DNA from: Anoxybacter fermentans
GTDB taxonomy: Bacteria > Bacillota > Halanaerobiia > DY22613
Direction: 5' to 3'
DNA: 64,000 nt
NCBI RefSeq assembly: GCF_003991135.1
Contig: NZ_CP016379.1
Coordinates: forward strand, 3,472,001 to 3,536,000
Shown here: positions 49,816 to 61,904 of the stretch, in pieces
How the letters are laid out: each line of letters starts with the position of its first letter
Numbering within the stretch: position 1 is the first letter of the stretch
Made by a program: the position numbers and the translations under genes
The notes under the pieces: model-generated
Told to the model about the DNA's origin: nothing
What the model saw: only the letters and a program-made list of their open reading frames with translations
Database searches by the model: none

Positions 49816-50334
49816 ATGGCCCGCATTGATGAAAAGAAAAAGATTGTTGAAGAAATAGCAGAAAAGATGAATACAGCCAAATCAATGGTTATAACAGATT
49901 ATCGGGGATTAAATGTAGCAGAAGTAACTGAACTAAGAAAGAAACTAAGAGAAGCAGGTGTTGAGTTTAAAGTTATCAAGAATACTTTAACCCGCTTAGC
50001 TGCTCAAAAGGCTGGAATTGAAGGGTTAGATGAGATTTTGACTGGTCCAAATGCCATTGCTTTTGGTATGGAAGACCCTGTAAGTCCGGCTAAGATTTTG
50101 GTTGATTTTGCTAAGGAACATGAAAAGCTTGAGATTAAAGCTGGTATTTTGGATAAGAATGTTATTGGCCCTGAAAAAGTAAAAGATTTGGCTGATATTC
50201 CACCAAAAGAAGTTCTGCTCTCTATGGTTCTCAGGGGTATGCAAGGGCCAATTAGTGGTCTGGTTAATGTTCTTCAAGGTACCATTAGAAATCTGGTTTA
50301 TGTATTATCTGCTATTAAGGAGCAAAAAGCATAA
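49816..50334 (+). CDS. rplJ: ribosomal protein L10
   Basis: Anchors the L7/L12 stalk, 172 residues from ATG 49816 (AGGAGGTGG lies before it). It has [31 protein letters not shown] near 15, [13 protein letters not shown] near 50 and a C-terminal helix that binds L12 dimers. Upstream in-frame codons belong to the structured leader and are not translated. rplL follows after 36 bases. Confidence 0.96.
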   Translation: MARIDEKKKIVEEIAEKMNTAKSMVITDYRGLNVAEVTELRKKLREAGVEFKVIKNTLTRLAAQKAGIEGLDEILTGPNAIAFGMEDPVSPAKILVDFAKEHEKLEIKAGILDKNVIGPEKVKDLADIPPKEVLLSMVLRGMQGPISGLVNVLQGTIRNLVYVLSAIKEQKA

Positions 50335-50370
50335 AAAATTTATGAAAATTTGAAGGAGGTAAAATTGAAA

Positions 50371-50745
50371 ATGAATAAAGAGCAAATTATCGAAGCTATT
50401 GAGAACATGACTGTATTGGAATTGTCTGAGCTGGTTAAGGAACTGGAAGAAAGGTTTGGTGTTAGCGCTGCTGCTCCAGTAGCTATGGCTGCAATGCCAG
50501 GTGCTGTTGCAGGTGGTGCTGAAGCTGAAGAAAAAACTGAATTTGATGTAATTCTTAAATCCCCAGGTCAAAAGAAAATCCAGGTTATTAAAGTTGTTCG
50601 TGAAATCACCGGTCTGGGTCTTAAAGAAGCTAAAGAACTGGTTGATAATGCACCTAAGCCTGTTAAAGAAGGTGTTAGCAAAGAAGAGGCTGAAGAGATC
50701 AAGTCTAAACTGGAAGAAGCCGGTGCAGAAGTGGAAGTTAAGTAA
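50371..50745 (+). CDS. rplL: ribosomal protein L7/L12
   Basis: Stalk protein that recruits translation GTPases. 124 residues: dimerisation domain ([24 protein letters not shown]), an alanine-rich hinge ([17 protein letters not shown] near 35) and the C-terminal domain [24 protein letters not shown] near 70. ATG 50371 is chosen with AAGGAGGT 10 bases upstream. The gene is followed by a terminator and a repeat, so rpoB is not simply read from here. Confidence 0.97.
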   Translation: MNKEQIIEAIENMTVLELSELVKELEERFGVSAAAPVAMAAMPGAVAGGAEAEEKTEFDVILKSPGQKKIQVIKVVREITGLGLKEAKELVDNAPKPVKEGVSKEEAEEIKSKLEEAGAEVEVK

Positions 50746-50767
50746 TTGTTTTAAAAACAGAAATCAT

Positions 50768-50808
50768 AAAGCGCTCTGTTTTAAATGCAGAGTGCTTTAT
50801 TTTTTTTA
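50768..50808 (+). terminator. terminator of rplJ-rplL
   Basis: AAAGCGCTCTG pairs with CAGAGTGCTTT around a TTTTAAATG loop, then eight T residues. Confidence 0.92.
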
Positions 50809-50812
50809 ATAG

Positions 50813-51024
50813 ATGATTGTACTGCAAAAAGCTAATTTTGAGCGACATAGAAATTTTTCGCCAAATCATCTTAGCGAGATTTCTGACGAAATAAGGTCTC
50901 ATATGAGGATTGATGAGCTAATCAAGGGCCAGAAGGTGGAAGCCTTATTTCGGCGGAAATCGAGCTTTAAATGATTCGAAAAATTTCTCAAGAAGCGAAA
51001 AATTAACTTTTTGCAGTAAGATCA
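50813..51024 (-). repeat. palindromic repeat copy 13 (full, reverse)
   Basis: GATTGTACTGCAAAAAGC at the left and the inverse CTTTTTGCAGTAAGATCAT at the right. The first inner hairpin is CTCATATGAGGATTGATGAG-like; the second is reduced to CTAATCAAGGGCCAGAAGG. It separates rplL from rpoB. Confidence 0.88.
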
Positions 51025-51047
51025 TAGATTATTTATTATAAAAGTTC

Positions 51048-51076
51048 TTGACATCTAGAAAGTTATATGTTATTAT
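51048..51076 (+). promoter_or_regulatory. promoter of rpoB-rpoC
   Basis: TTGACA at 51048-51053, a 17-base spacer and TATTAT at 51071-51076, about 245 bases before the chosen rpoB start. The leader contains AGGAGGT-N4-ATG with a three-codon frame (51103-51114) and near 51250 a G/C-poor hairpin AAAGCGAGG...CCTTGCTTT. Confidence 0.78.
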
Positions 51077-51321
51077 TATACATTGTTATAGTAGGAGGTT
51101 ATAATGGGAACTTAAGGCTTTTTTATGTTAAAATCTCTTTTCACCCGATGAACTGAAGGACTTTATTGGTAAAATATATTTACCAGATTTACTTTTATGT
51201 ATAGACCAAATAATGGATGGTAATACTAAAATTAAGTTTTGGCAGAAAAAGCGAGGGCTTAAGAAAACCTTGCTTTTAATACCTTAATGTTCTTTTGAAA
51301 AACACGGGGGTGAGGGAATTA

Positions 51322-54300
51322 ATGGCTGTTACAGAACGGCAAGTACCTAGGCCAAGGAAATCTTATGCTAAGATCAAAGAGGTAATGGATGTTCCATATT
51401 TAATTAAAACACAGAAGGAATCTTATGAATGGTTTCTTAAAGAAGGTCTGCAAGAAATGTTTGATGAAATTTCACCGATCCAGGATTTTTCAGATAATCT
51501 GATTCTGGAGTTTGTTGATTATACCCTGGGGGAACCTAAGTATGATGTGAATGAGTGTAAAGATCGAGATGTTACATATGAAGCTCCGCTCAGGGTTAGA
51601 GTCCGGTTAATTAATAAAGAGACAGGTGAAGTAAAAGAACAGGAAGTATTTATGGGAAATTTGCCTTTAATGACCGAAAAGGGTACCTTTATCATTAACG
51701 GTGCTGAGCGGGTTGTTGTTAATCAGTTGGTTCGTTCGTCAGGTGTTTATTTTGGTGAAGAGAGAACTAAAGAGGGTAAACTTCTCTATAATGCGTCGAT
51801 TATTCCAAACAGAGGAGCCTGGATCGAATTTGAATATGATAAAAAAGAGATTTTAGCAGTTCGTATTGATCGTACCCGGAAAATCCCTGCCACAGTACTC
51901 TTTCGGGCACTGGGTTGGAGCACTGATTCGCAAATAATAGATCTTTTAGGAGATTATGAAGTAGTTCATAATACCCTGGAACGTGATAATACTGAATCTA
52001 GAGAAGAAGCACTAATTGAAATTTACAAAAAACTGCGTCCTGGTGAGCCCCCAACTGTTGAAAGTGCACAAAATTTAATTGATTCACTCTTCTTTGATCC
52101 AAAACGTTACGATCTAGCAGCTGTAGGACGTTATAAGTTAAATAAAAAGCTTGGTCTAGATATTCCGTTGGATCAGAGATGTCTAACCAAGGAAGATATT
52201 GTTGCTACAGTTCGTTATTTAATCAGATTAATTAACAAAGATCCTGATGCATGGGTAGATGATATTGATCATCTCGGAAATCGGCGTTTAAAGACAGTTG
52301 GTGAACTTTTGCAGAACCAGTTTAGAATCGGTCTTTCCAGAATGGAACGGGTTGTTAGGGAACGTATGACTATTCAGGATATAGATGTTATTACCCCTCA
52401 GGCCTTAATCAATACCCGACCTGTAGCGGCTGCAATCAAAGAGTTTTTTGGTAGTAGCCAGTTGTCACAGTTTATGGACCAAACTAACCCGATATCAGAG
52501 TTAACTCACAAGCGGCGTTTGAGTGCTTTAGGACCTGGTGGTTTGAGCCGTGAACGTGCCGGTTTTGAGGTACGTGACGTTCACCATTCCCATTATGGTC
52601 GAATTTGTCCAATCGAGACTCCTGAAGGTCCAAATATCGGTTTGATTGGTTCTCTTTGTACTTATGCACGGACAAATGAATTCGGTTTTATCGAGACTCC
52701 ATATAGAAGAGTAGAAAATGGACGGGTATTGAATGAAATCGATTATTTGACAGCTGATGAAGAGGATAAATTTATTATTGCACAGGCTAATGAACCGTTG
52801 GATGAAGATGGATACTTTATAAATAAGCGGGTTGTTGTACGTCATCGTGATGAGATTACCGTGACATCTCCAGATAAGGTTAATTATATGGATGTTTCTA
52901 CAAAACAGATTGTTGGTGTGGCAGCGTCACTAATTCCATTCCTGGAACATGATGATGCTAACCGTGCATTAATGGGTGCAAACATGCAACGTCAGGCTGT
53001 GCCTTTAATGATTACAGATGCACCGATAGTTGGTACAGGAATGGAATATCGAGCTGCCAAAGACTCTGGTGTATGTGTTGTGGCTAAAAACTCTGGTACT
53101 GTCATCAGAGTAAGTGCTGATCAGATCAAAATTAAAACTGACGATGGAACTGTTGATACTTATAATCTTTTAAAGTTCGTTCGTTCCAATCAGGGTAGCT
53201 GTATCAATCAAAAACCTATTGTCCGGAAAGGTCAACGGGTTGAAGCGGGTGATATCATAGCTGACGGTCCATCCTGTGATCATGGAGAATTGGCATTAGG
53301 ACGGAACACTTTAGTTGCCTTTATGACCTGGGAAGGATATAACTATGAGGACGCTATTCTGATTAGTGAAAAGTTAGTTAAAGAAGATGCTTTTACTTCA
53401 ATTCATATAGAGGAACACGAATGTGAAGTCCGTGATACAAAATTGGGTCCAGAAGAGATTACCCGGGATATTCCTAATGTAGGCGAGGATGCATTGAAGG
53501 ATTTGGATGATCGTGGAATTATTCGTGTTGGTGCAGAAGTTAAACCCGGTGATATTTTGGTGGGTAAAGTTACTCCAAAGGGAGAAACAGAACTTTCTGC
53601 TGAAGAACGGCTGCTTAGAGCCATCTTTGGTGAGAAGGCCCGGGAAGTTCGGGATACTTCTTTGAAAGTACCTCATGGTGAATCTGGAATTGTCGTTGAT
53701 GTAAAGGTATTCAGTCGGGAAAATGGTGATGAGTTAAAGCCTGGTGTTAATGAATTGGTTCGCGTTTATATTGCGAAAAAGCGTAAAATATCTGTTGGTG
53801 ATAAGATGGCCGGGCGGCACGGTAATAAAGGTGTTATTTCACGTATTTTACCGGAAGAGGATATGCCATTCCTACCAACAGGTGAACCTGTGGAGATTGT
53901 TTTAAACCCACTGGGTGTACCTTCCCGTATGAATATTGGGCAGGTATTAGAACTTCATTTGGGTATGGCGGCTAAAGCTTTGGGAATTTATGTAGAATCA
54001 CCTGTATTTAATGGTGCATCTGAGGAAGAAATATTCGAAGCACTTAAGGAAGCTGGTTTTGATGCCGATGGTAAGACTGTGCTTTATGATGGACGCACCG
54101 GTGAACCGTTTGAAAACCGGGTTGCTGTTGGATATATGTATATGCTTAAACTCCATCATCTGGTTGATGATAAGATTCATGCCCGTTCGACTGGACCTTA
54201 TTCACTGGTTACTCAGCAGCCATTGGGTGGTAAAGCCCAGTTTGGTGGCCAGCGTTTTGGTGAGATGGAGGTTTGGGCTTTAGAAGCTTATGGTGCTGCA

Positions 54301-54765
54301 TATACCCTTCAGGAAATGCTAACAGTTAAATCCGATGATGTAGTCGGTCGTGTTAAAACCTATGAGGCTATTGTTAAAGGTGAAAATGTACCTGAGCCGG
54401 GTATTCCAGAATCCTTTAAAGTCTTGATTAAAGAGATGCAAAGTATCGGTCTTGATGCCCGGGTATTTACTGAAGATGAGCAAGAGTTGCAGATTGCTGA
54501 AGAAGATGAGTTGAATGACACAGCACGCAAATTAGGTTTGGATATAGATCTTACTGATTTATCAGATCAGGATGATAAAGATGTTGAAGAAGATCAAGAT
54601 AATAATGAAGACGAAGAAATGGACGATGATTTTGACGTTGATGACATAGATTTAGATCCAGATGAAGAAGATCTTGATGATATTAATCTGGATGATGAAG
54701 ATTTTGATGCAGGGTATGATGACTTTGCTGATTATGATAACTATGATGATTATAACAATTATTAA
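51322..54765 (+). CDS. rpoB: RNA polymerase beta subunit
   Basis: 1147 residues from ATG 51322 (GGGGGTGAGGG lies before it; an in-frame TTG at 51295 is the alternative). Visible are the fork and rifampicin region [32 protein letters not shown] near residue 385, and the C-terminal [12 protein letters not shown] and [27 protein letters not shown] motifs that contact beta-prime. The C-terminus ends in an unusually acidic tail of about 60 residues rich in aspartate ([20 protein letters not shown]-like). rpoC follows after 64 bases. Confidence 0.98.
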   Translation: MAVTERQVPRPRKSYAKIKEVMDVPYLIKTQKESYEWFLKEGLQEMFDEISPIQDFSDNLILEFVDYTLGEPKYDVNECKDRDVTYEAPLRVRVRLINKETGEVKEQEVFMGNLPLMTEKGTFIINGAERVVVNQLVRSSGVYFGEERTKEGKLLYNASIIPNRGAWIEFEYDKKEILAVRIDRTRKIPATVLFRALGWSTDSQIIDLLGDYEVVHNTLERDNTESREEALIEIYKKLRPGEPPTVESAQNLIDSLFFDPKRYDLAAVGRYKLNKKLGLDIPLDQRCLTKEDIVATVRYLIRLINKDPDAWVDDIDHLGNRRLKTVGELLQNQFRIGLSRMERVVRERMTIQDIDVITPQALINTRPVAAAIKEFFGSSQLSQFMDQTNPISELTHKRRLSALGPGGLSRERAGFEVRDVHHSHYGRICPIETPEGPNIGLIGSLCTYARTNEFGFIETPYRRVENGRVLNEIDYLTADEEDKFIIAQANEPLDEDGYFINKRVVVRHRDEITVTSPDKVNYMDVSTKQIVGVAASLIPFLEHDDANRALMGANMQRQAVPLMITDAPIVGTGMEYRAAKDSGVCVVAKNSGTVIRVSADQIKIKTDDGTVDTYNLLKFVRSNQGSCINQKPIVRKGQRVEAGDIIADGPSCDHGELALGRNTLVAFMTWEGYNYEDAILISEKLVKEDAFTSIHIEEHECEVRDTKLGPEEITRDIPNVGEDALKDLDDRGIIRVGAEVKPGDILVGKVTPKGETELSAEERLLRAIFGEKAREVRDTSLKVPHGESGIVVDVKVFSRENGDELKPGVNELVRVYIAKKRKISVGDKMAGRHGNKGVISRILPEEDMPFLPTGEPVEIVLNPLGVPSRMNIGQVLELHLGMAAKALGIYVESPVFNGASEEEIFEALKEAGFDADGKTVLYDGRTGEPFENRVAVGYMYMLKLHHLVDDKIHARSTGPYSLVTQQPLGGKAQFGGQRFGEMEVWALEAYGAAYTLQEMLTVKSDDVVGRVKTYEAIVKGENVPEPGIPESFKVLIKEMQSIGLDARVFTEDEQELQIAEEDELNDTARKLGLDIDLTDLSDQDDKDVEEDQDNNEDEEMDDDFDVDDIDLDPDEEDLDDINLDDEDFDAGYDDFADYDNYDDYNNY

Positions 54766-54829
54766 TATTAATTTTCAAAGTATATGCGGATAAATTGAAG
54801 GATATAAAAAAGAGAAAGGGGCGAGACCC

Positions 54830-57800
54830 TTGTTTAATGTCAATAATTTTGACTCAATGAGAATTGGTTTAGCTTCGCCAGAACAGATTCGTGGTTGGTC
54901 TAGTGGTGAAGTAAAAAAACCAGAAACCATCAATTACCGCACTTTGAAACCTGAAAAAGAAGGTCTTTTCTGTGAAAAAATCTTTGGCCCGGTAAAGGAT
55001 TGGGAGTGCCATTGTGGTAAATACAAACGTGTTCGTTATAAAGGTGTAGTCTGTGATCGTTGTGGTGTAGAGGTAACCCGTTCTAAAGTCCGGCGTGAAA
55101 GGATGGGGCACATTGAACTGGCTGCTCCCTGTTCACATATCTGGTTTTTTAAAGGTATTCCCAGCCGTTTGGGTCTTGTTTTGGATATGTCTCCCCGGGC
55201 TTTAGAGAAAGTAATTTATTTTGTCTCTTATATTGTTATTGATCCAGGAGATACTCCTTTAAGTAAAAAACAGCTTCTTTCGGAAAATGAATATAGGGAA
55301 GCACGGCTCAAATACGGTAAATCTTTTAAAGCTGGAATGGGTGCGGAAGCTATCAAAGAAATTCTTAAAGAAATGGATCTGGATAAAACTATTGAAGAGT
55401 TGCGCAAAGAGATTCACGATAGTTCTGGACAGCGGAAAAAAAGAGCCATTCGACGGCTGGAAGTGTTAGAGGGTTTGAAAAAATCAGGTAATCGTCCTGA
55501 ATGGATGATTTTAGATGTAATTCCGGTTATTCCGCCCGATTTGCGTCCAATGGTTCAATTAGATGGTGGTCGTTTTGCTACTTCTGACTTAAATGATCTT
55601 TATCGTCGGGTTATCAATCGGAATAATCGTTTGAAAAGACTTTTAGATCTTGGGGCGCCTGAGATTATTATTAGGAATGAAAAGAGAATGCTCCAGGAAG
55701 CTGTTGATGCTCTCATCGATAATGGTCGCCGCGGGCGTCCTGTTACCGGAGCTGGAAATAGACCGCTTAAGTCTTTGAGTGATATGCTTAAAGGTAAACA
55801 GGGACGTTTCCGTCAAAATCTATTAGGAAAACGTGTTGACTATTCAGGGCGTTCTGTAATTGTTGTGGGCCCTGAACTTAAGATGCATCAATGCGGTCTG
55901 CCTAAAAAAATGGCATTAGAACTTTTCAAGCCCTTTGTCATGAAACGACTTGTAGATGAGGGGCTTGCACACAATATTAAAAGCGCAAAACGAATGGTAG
56001 AAAGGGTACAGGAAGAGGTATGGGGCATTTTAGAAGATGTAATTAAAGAACATCCAGTTCTCTTAAACCGTGCTCCTACCTTGCACCGGTTGGGGATTCA
56101 GGCCTTTGAACCTGTACTGGTAGAAGGGAAAGCTATCAAAATTCATCCATTAGTATGTACAGCATATAACGCAGACTTCGACGGTGACCAGATGGCAGTT
56201 CATGTTCCTTTATCTGCTGAGGCTCAGGCTGAAGCAAGATTATTAATGCTTTCCACCTATAACCTTCTCTCACCTGCTGATGGTCGTGCTATTGTAGTAC
56301 CGACCCAGGATATGATTTTAGGATGTTATTATCTGACCAAAGAAAGAGATGGAGCAAAAGGAGAAGGTAAAGTTTTTGTTAGTCCTGATGAAGCTATTTT
56401 AGCATATGAAACAGGTAAAGCAGAGCTTCATGCAAAAGTTAAAGTACGTTATTATGATGGTAAGATTATAGATACAACTATCGGTCGAATTATCTTCAAT
56501 GATATATTACCTGATAAATTAAGATTTAGAAATTATCCGATTGACAAGAAAGCTCTTGGTCGGCTAGTAAGCGAATCTTATCGGCTTTACGGTAATTCTA
56601 AAACTGCTGAGTTATTGGATAAAATTAAAGCTCTCGGATTCAAATATTCTACTAAATCTGGTATTACTATCTCTGTATCTGATGTTAAGATACCACCACA
56701 GAAAAAAGAAATACTTGCCAAAGCTGAGGAAGAAGTTAATCGAATTGAAGAACACTATCGTCGTGGGGCTATAACTGAACAGGAACGCTATCAAAAAGTT
56801 ATCAATATCTGGACCAAAGCAAAAGATGATATAACCCAGGCACTGTTAGATACCCTGGATCCATTTAACTCGATATTTATGATGTCTACCTCCGGTGCCC
56901 GTGGTAGTATTCCTCAAATTACTCAGCTTGCCGGTATGCGCGGGTTGATGGCTGACCCATCTGGTCGTATCATTGACTTGCCTATCAAATCGAATTTCCG
57001 TGAAGGCTTAAGCGTTCTGGAATACTTTATTTCTACCCACGGTGCCCGTAAAGGTCTTGCAGATACCGCATTACGGACTGCTGACTCCGGTTATCTAACC
57101 CGTCGTCTGGTGGATGTCTCTCAGGATGTAATTGTAAGAGAACATGATTGCGGTACTGAAGATGGTATTTATGTAGAAGCAATTCGGGAAGGAAATGAAG
57201 AGATTGAAACATTAGAAGAAAGATGTATCGGCCGGATGGCTGCTGAAGATATTATCCATCCTAAGACCAAAGAGGTTATTGTGGCCAGAAACAATGAGAT
57301 TGATGAAGAAAAGATGAAATTGATTAAAGAAGCGGGAATTAAGAAAGTTAAAATTCATTCAGTTTTGACATGTCAATCCCGGTATGGTGTTTGCCGTCTC
57401 TGTTACGGAAGGAATTTGGCAACCGGTAAATTGGTTGATATTGGTGAAGCAGTAGGTATTATAGCTGCTCAGTCTATTGGTGAACCTGGTACTCAGTTAA
57501 CAATGCGTACTTTCCATACCGGTGGTGTTGCTGGTGATGATATTACTCAAGGTTTACCGCGGGTTGAGGAACTTTTTGAGGCCAGAACTCCTAAAGGGCA
57601 GGCCATTATGGCTGATATAGGAGGGACTGTCCGAATTGTTGAAAAGAAAAATTCCCGCAAAATTATCATTGAAAGTGAAGATGGAAAGAAAAAGACTTAT
57701 CCAGTTCCCTATGGTGCCCAATTACGGGTTAAAGATTCTGACAAAGTAGAAGCTGGGGATCGGTTAACTGAAGGTCCAATTGATCCTGATAATCTGCTTA

Positions 57801-58345
57801 GAATTCGGGGACCACGTGTTGTACAGCAATATCTGTTGCAGGAAGTTCAAAGCGTATATCGTTCTCAGGGTGTTGAGATTAATGATAAGCATATTGAAAT
57901 AGTTATTCGCCAGATGATGAGAAAGGTAAAAATTCGTCGTTCCGGAGATACCGAGTTCTTGCCCGGTAGCCTGGTTGATAAATTTGAATTTGAAAAGGTC
58001 AACAAAAAAATCATTGCTTCCGGTGGTGAACCAGCTGAAGCGGAACCAGAACTGTTAGGGATTACTAAAGCATCTCTTGCTACAGATAGTTTTCTATCAG
58101 CAGCTTTCTTCCAGGAAACAACCAGGGTTTTGACGGAAGCAGCATTAAAAGGAAAAGTTGATCCATTGTTAGGTTTAAAAGAGAATGTGATCATTGGCCA
58201 ATTAATCCCTGCCGGAACAGGTATGAGAAGATATCGCGAGATTGAATTAGAACTTCATGAATCAGAGGCTGAGGCTTTAGAGAATGAGAAAACTAAAGAA
58301 GAAAAAAAAGAAGATACCTCTGAGCTGGTTTCCAACAAGGGATAA
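54830..58345 (+). CDS. rpoC: RNA polymerase beta-prime subunit
   Basis: 1171 residues from TTG 54830, preceded by GAAAGGGGCG. N-terminal zinc-binding [20 protein letters not shown] near residue 60, the catalytic magnesium loop [12 protein letters not shown] near 447, bridge and trigger-loop region [25 protein letters not shown] near 740, second cysteine cluster near 845 and [19 protein letters not shown] near 885. The C-terminus is lysine- and glutamate-rich. Normal Firmicute length. Confidence 0.98.
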   Translation: MFNVNNFDSMRIGLASPEQIRGWSSGEVKKPETINYRTLKPEKEGLFCEKIFGPVKDWECHCGKYKRVRYKGVVCDRCGVEVTRSKVRRERMGHIELAAPCSHIWFFKGIPSRLGLVLDMSPRALEKVIYFVSYIVIDPGDTPLSKKQLLSENEYREARLKYGKSFKAGMGAEAIKEILKEMDLDKTIEELRKEIHDSSGQRKKRAIRRLEVLEGLKKSGNRPEWMILDVIPVIPPDLRPMVQLDGGRFATSDLNDLYRRVINRNNRLKRLLDLGAPEIIIRNEKRMLQEAVDALIDNGRRGRPVTGAGNRPLKSLSDMLKGKQGRFRQNLLGKRVDYSGRSVIVVGPELKMHQCGLPKKMALELFKPFVMKRLVDEGLAHNIKSAKRMVERVQEEVWGILEDVIKEHPVLLNRAPTLHRLGIQAFEPVLVEGKAIKIHPLVCTAYNADFDGDQMAVHVPLSAEAQAEARLLMLSTYNLLSPADGRAIVVPTQDMILGCYYLTKERDGAKGEGKVFVSPDEAILAYETGKAELHAKVKVRYYDGKIIDTTIGRIIFNDILPDKLRFRNYPIDKKALGRLVSESYRLYGNSKTAELLDKIKALGFKYSTKSGITISVSDVKIPPQKKEILAKAEEEVNRIEEHYRRGAITEQERYQKVINIWTKAKDDITQALLDTLDPFNSIFMMSTSGARGSIPQITQLAGMRGLMADPSGRIIDLPIKSNFREGLSVLEYFISTHGARKGLADTALRTADSGYLTRRLVDVSQDVIVREHDCGTEDGIYVEAIREGNEEIETLEERCIGRMAAEDIIHPKTKEVIVARNNEIDEEKMKLIKEAGIKKVKIHSVLTCQSRYGVCRLCYGRNLATGKLVDIGEAVGIIAAQSIGEPGTQLTMRTFHTGGVAGDDITQGLPRVEELFEARTPKGQAIMADIGGTVRIVEKKNSRKIIIESEDGKKKTYPVPYGAQLRVKDSDKVEAGDRLTEGPIDPDNLLRIRGPRVVQQYLLQEVQSVYRSQGVEINDKHIEIVIRQMMRKVKIRRSGDTEFLPGSLVDKFEFEKVNKKIIASGGEPAEAEPELLGITKASLATDSFLSAAFFQETTRVLTEAALKGKVDPLLGLKENVIIGQLIPAGTGMRRYREIELELHESEAEALENEKTKEEKKEDTSELVSNKG

Positions 58346-58361
58346 AAATGATGAAAAGCTG

Positions 58362-58390
58362 TTGACAATATTATAGGAAAGTGTTAAAAT
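58362..58390 (+). promoter_or_regulatory. promoter of the L7Ae-like/str genes
   Basis: TTGACA at 58362-58367, a 17-base spacer and TAAAAT at 58385-58390, after the rpoC stop. Confidence 0.75.
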
Positions 58391-58447
58391 ACTTAAGTGT
58401 GTGTTAGTTAAACTGCCCTTTTCTTTGTGGAGAGGAGGTTGGTGATG

Positions 58448-58699
58448 ATGCTAACCAGACTTAAGGAGAGCGATAATAGAGTTGTTGGTTCCAAACAAAC
58501 TCTTAAAGCTCTTAAAGGGGAGCGTGTTGAACATCTATTTATTGCAAAAGATGCTGAGACAAGGATAACAGATCCATTGGTTGAATTAGCTAAAAAATCC
58601 AATGTTCCTATACATTATGTTGATACTATGGCCGAATTAGGTGAGGCAGCAGGTATTGAAGTTGGAGCTGCAGCTGCAGCAATTTTAAAAGACCAATAA
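58448..58699 (+). CDS. L7Ae-family K-turn binding protein (YbxF-like)
   Basis: About 83 residues, a kink-turn RNA-binding protein: VVGSKQTLKALKGERVEHLFIAKDAETRI near the start and PIHYVDTMAELGEAAGIEVGAAAAAIL at the end. Of the possible starts GTG 58442, ATG 58445 and ATG 58448, the last is at the best distance from GAGAGGAGG. It lies between rpoC and rpsL as in other Firmicutes. Role in the ribosome is uncertain. Confidence 0.9.
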   Translation: MLTRLKESDNRVVGSKQTLKALKGERVEHLFIAKDAETRITDPLVELAKKSNVPIHYVDTMAELGEAAGIEVGAAAAAILKDQ

Positions 58700-58729
58700 T
58701 TAATATATAATCTTATAACAACTCCCCAG

Positions 58730-58798
58730 AAGCATAAGGGGGTTATGCCCCATTAAAATTCTTAACCCCTCTCGCTCTTGTGGGTGAGAGGGGATTTT
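58730..58798 (+). terminator. hairpins in the rpsL leader
   Basis: GGGGTTATGCCCC-type hairpin near 58739, then CCCCTCTC/GAGAGGGG around 58766-58793 with ATTTT after it. It may end the L7Ae-like transcript or attenuate the str operon (rpsL on). Confidence 0.7.
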
Positions 58799-58863
58799 AG
58801 CGATAATAAATTTTAAAAATAATTTTTGGGATATATCAATATTTTATTAAGGAGGTGGAATCT

Positions 58864-59238
58864 ATGCCAACCATTAGTCAATTAGTCCGGAAAGGTCGTA
58901 AAAAGGTGACCAAAAAGGGAACTGCACCAGCTCTCCAGGGTTCTCCACAAAAGAGAGGGGTATGTACCAGAGTTTATACTACTACACCTAAGAAACCAAA
59001 CTCTGCATTAAGAAAGGTTGCCCGTGTTCGTTTGACTAACGGGATTGAGGTTACAGCTTATATTCCAGGTATTGGTCATAATTTGCAAGAACACAGTGTA
59101 GTATTGGTACGTGGTGGCCGTGTTAAGGATTTGCCTGGTGTTCGTTATCATATTGTTCGCGGTGCTCTGGATTGTGCAGGTGTTGAGAATCGTAAACAAG
59201 GTCGTTCTAAATATGGTGCTAAAAAACCAAAAAAATAA
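58864..59238 (+). CDS. rpsL: ribosomal protein S12
   Basis: Decoding-centre protein, 124 residues from ATG 58864 with AAGGAGGTGG before it. Has [13 protein letters not shown] at the N-terminus, the streptomycin-site [16 protein letters not shown] near 40, [23 protein letters not shown] near 80 and C-terminal [11 protein letters not shown]. The K of the PKKPNS loop, whose changes give streptomycin resistance, is the wild-type residue. rpsG follows after 49 bases. Confidence 0.98.
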   Translation: MPTISQLVRKGRKKVTKKGTAPALQGSPQKRGVCTRVYTTTPKKPNSALRKVARVRLTNGIEVTAYIPGIGHNLQEHSVVLVRGGRVKDLPGVRYHIVRGALDCAGVENRKQGRSKYGAKKPKK

Positions 59239-59269
59239 TTTAATTCGTTATAGAATAGTATATAATTAG

Positions 59270-59758
<489 letters not shown>

Positions 59759-59789
59759 TTTGAATGAATGTTGTTAAGGAGGGAAAATA

Positions 59790-61862
59790 GTGGCCCGAAA
59801 ATATTCGTTGGAAAAAACCCGGAACATTGGTATCATGGCTCATATCGATGCGGGTAAAACAACAACTACAGAGCGAATCCTTTATTATACGGGTAGAGTT
59901 CATAAAATTGGAGAAGTACACGATGGCGCAGCTACAATGGACTGGATGGAACAGGAACAGGAACGCGGTATTACTATCACTTCTGCGGCCACTACCTGTG
60001 AATGGAAGAAACATCGAATTAATATTATAGACACGCCAGGCCACGTGGACTTTACCGTTGAGGTAGAGCGTTCTCTGCGTGTTCTGGATGGTGCTATTGC
60101 ATTATTTTGCGCTGTTGGTGGAGTTGAACCTCGATCTGAAACTGTATGGCGTCAAGCTGATAAATACGGTGTTCCGCGGATTGCTTTTGTTAACAAGATG
60201 GACCGGGTTGGTGCTGATTTCTTTAATGTTATAGAAATGATGCGGGAACGGCTTGGTGCTAATGCTGTTCCAATTCAGCTGCCAATCGGTTCAGAAGATA
60301 CATTCCGTGGAATTATCGATTTAGTCGAAATGAAGGCTTTAATTTACCATGATGAAGACTTAGGTGTGACTTTCGATAAGATTGATATTCCTGAAGAAAT
60401 GCGGGAAGAGGCAGAAGTATACCGTGAACAGTTACTTGAGACATTAGCTGAGCTTGACGAAGAATTGATGATGTTATATCTTGAAGGTGAGGAAATTCCT
60501 ACAGAATTAATTAAAAAAGTTCTTCGAAGAGGTACTATTAATGTAGAGATTATTCCCGTTTGTTGCGGGTCTGCCTTTAAAAATAAAGGGGTTCAGCCAC
60601 TTTTAGATGCTGTTATAGATTATCTTCCATCTCCATTGGATATTCCGCCGGTTAAAGGAATTAATCCGGAAACAGGAGAAGAAGAGGTTCGTCAGGCAGC
60701 TGATGATGCTCCATTTGCAGCTCTTGCTTTTAAGATTATGACTGACCCATATGTGGGTAAGTTAACTTATTTTAGAGTTTATTCTGGTGTATTAAAAGCC
60801 GGTTCTTATGTTTATAATTCTACCAAACAGGTAAAAGAAAGAATCGGACGAGTATTGCAGATGCATGCTAATCATCGGGAAGAACGGGATGCCGTTTATG
60901 CCGGTGACCTTGCAGCTGCTGTAGGTTTGAAAAAAACTACAACAGGGGATACACTTTGCTCTGAAGATAATCCGATTGTTCTGGAGTCAATGGAATTTCC
61001 AGAACCAGTTATCTCCGTTGCTATTGAACCTAAAACCAGAGCTGATCAGGATAAATTGGCAATTTCTCTTCAAAAATTAGCTGAAGAGGACCCAACCTTT
61101 AAAGTGCATATTGACCATGAAACTGGTCAAACAATCATTAGTGGTATGGGTGAGTTGCATTTAGAGATTATCGTTGATCGTCTTTTACGTGAATTTAAAG
61201 TAGAAGCTAATATTGGTAAACCACAAGTTGCTTATCGTGAGACAATTAGAAAAACAGTTCGCAATGTTGAAGGTAAATTTATCCGGCAAACTGGTGGTCG
61301 AGGCCAGTATGGTCATGTTATTATTGATGTCGAACCTCTTGAACCAGGTAAGGGCTTTGAATTTGTTAATGCCATCGTCGGTGGGGTTATTCCAAAGGAA
61401 TATATTCCGGCCGTAGAAGCAGGAATTAAAGAAGCTATGGAAAATGGTCTTTTGGGTGGATATCCTGTTGTAGATGTAAAAGTTACTTTAAAAGATGGTT
61501 CTTATCACGAAGTAGACTCTTCAGAAATGGCTTTCAAAATTGCGGGTTCTATAGCTTTTAGAGAAGCTGGTAAAAAAGCAAATCCGGTACTTTTAGAACC
61601 TATTATGAAAGTAGAAGTTGTTGTACCTGAAGAATATATGGGTGATGTAATTGGGGACTTAAATAGTCGTCGTGGCCGTATTGAAGGAATGGAAAGAAGG
61701 GCAACTGCCCAAGTAATCAAAGCTTATGTACCTCTGTCCATGATGTTTGGTTATGCTACAGATCTGCGTTCCAAAACTCAAGGTCGCGCCACATATGTAA
61801 TGCAGTTCTCTCATTATGAAGAAGTTCCATCAAATATTACTAAAGAAATTCTTCAAATTTAA
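59790..61862 (+). CDS. fusA: elongation factor G
   Basis: Translocase of 690 residues from GTG 59790. GTP-binding [13 protein letters not shown] near 17, [17 protein letters not shown] near 84 and NKMDR near 138, domain II from about 290, domain [24 protein letters not shown] near 440 and domain IV with [18 protein letters not shown] near 500. Full length, in the usual place between rpsG and tuf copy 2. Confidence 0.98.
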   Translation: MARKYSLEKTRNIGIMAHIDAGKTTTTERILYYTGRVHKIGEVHDGAATMDWMEQEQERGITITSAATTCEWKKHRINIIDTPGHVDFTVEVERSLRVLDGAIALFCAVGGVEPRSETVWRQADKYGVPRIAFVNKMDRVGADFFNVIEMMRERLGANAVPIQLPIGSEDTFRGIIDLVEMKALIYHDEDLGVTFDKIDIPEEMREEAEVYREQLLETLAELDEELMMLYLEGEEIPTELIKKVLRRGTINVEIIPVCCGSAFKNKGVQPLLDAVIDYLPSPLDIPPVKGINPETGEEEVRQAADDAPFAALAFKIMTDPYVGKLTYFRVYSGVLKAGSYVYNSTKQVKERIGRVLQMHANHREERDAVYAGDLAAAVGLKKTTTGDTLCSEDNPIVLESMEFPEPVISVAIEPKTRADQDKLAISLQKLAEEDPTFKVHIDHETGQTIISGMGELHLEIIVDRLLREFKVEANIGKPQVAYRETIRKTVRNVEGKFIRQTGGRGQYGHVIIDVEPLEPGKGFEFVNAIVGGVIPKEYIPAVEAGIKEAMENGLLGGYPVVDVKVTLKDGSYHEVDSSEMAFKIAGSIAFREAGKKANPVLLEPIMKVEVVVPEEYMGDVIGDLNSRRGRIEGMERRATAQVIKAYVPLSMMFGYATDLRSKTQGRATYVMQFSHYEEVPSNITKEILQI

Positions 61863-61904
61863 TCATTAATTCAATTTTCAAAAGGTAAAGGAGGATGACT
61901 TAGA

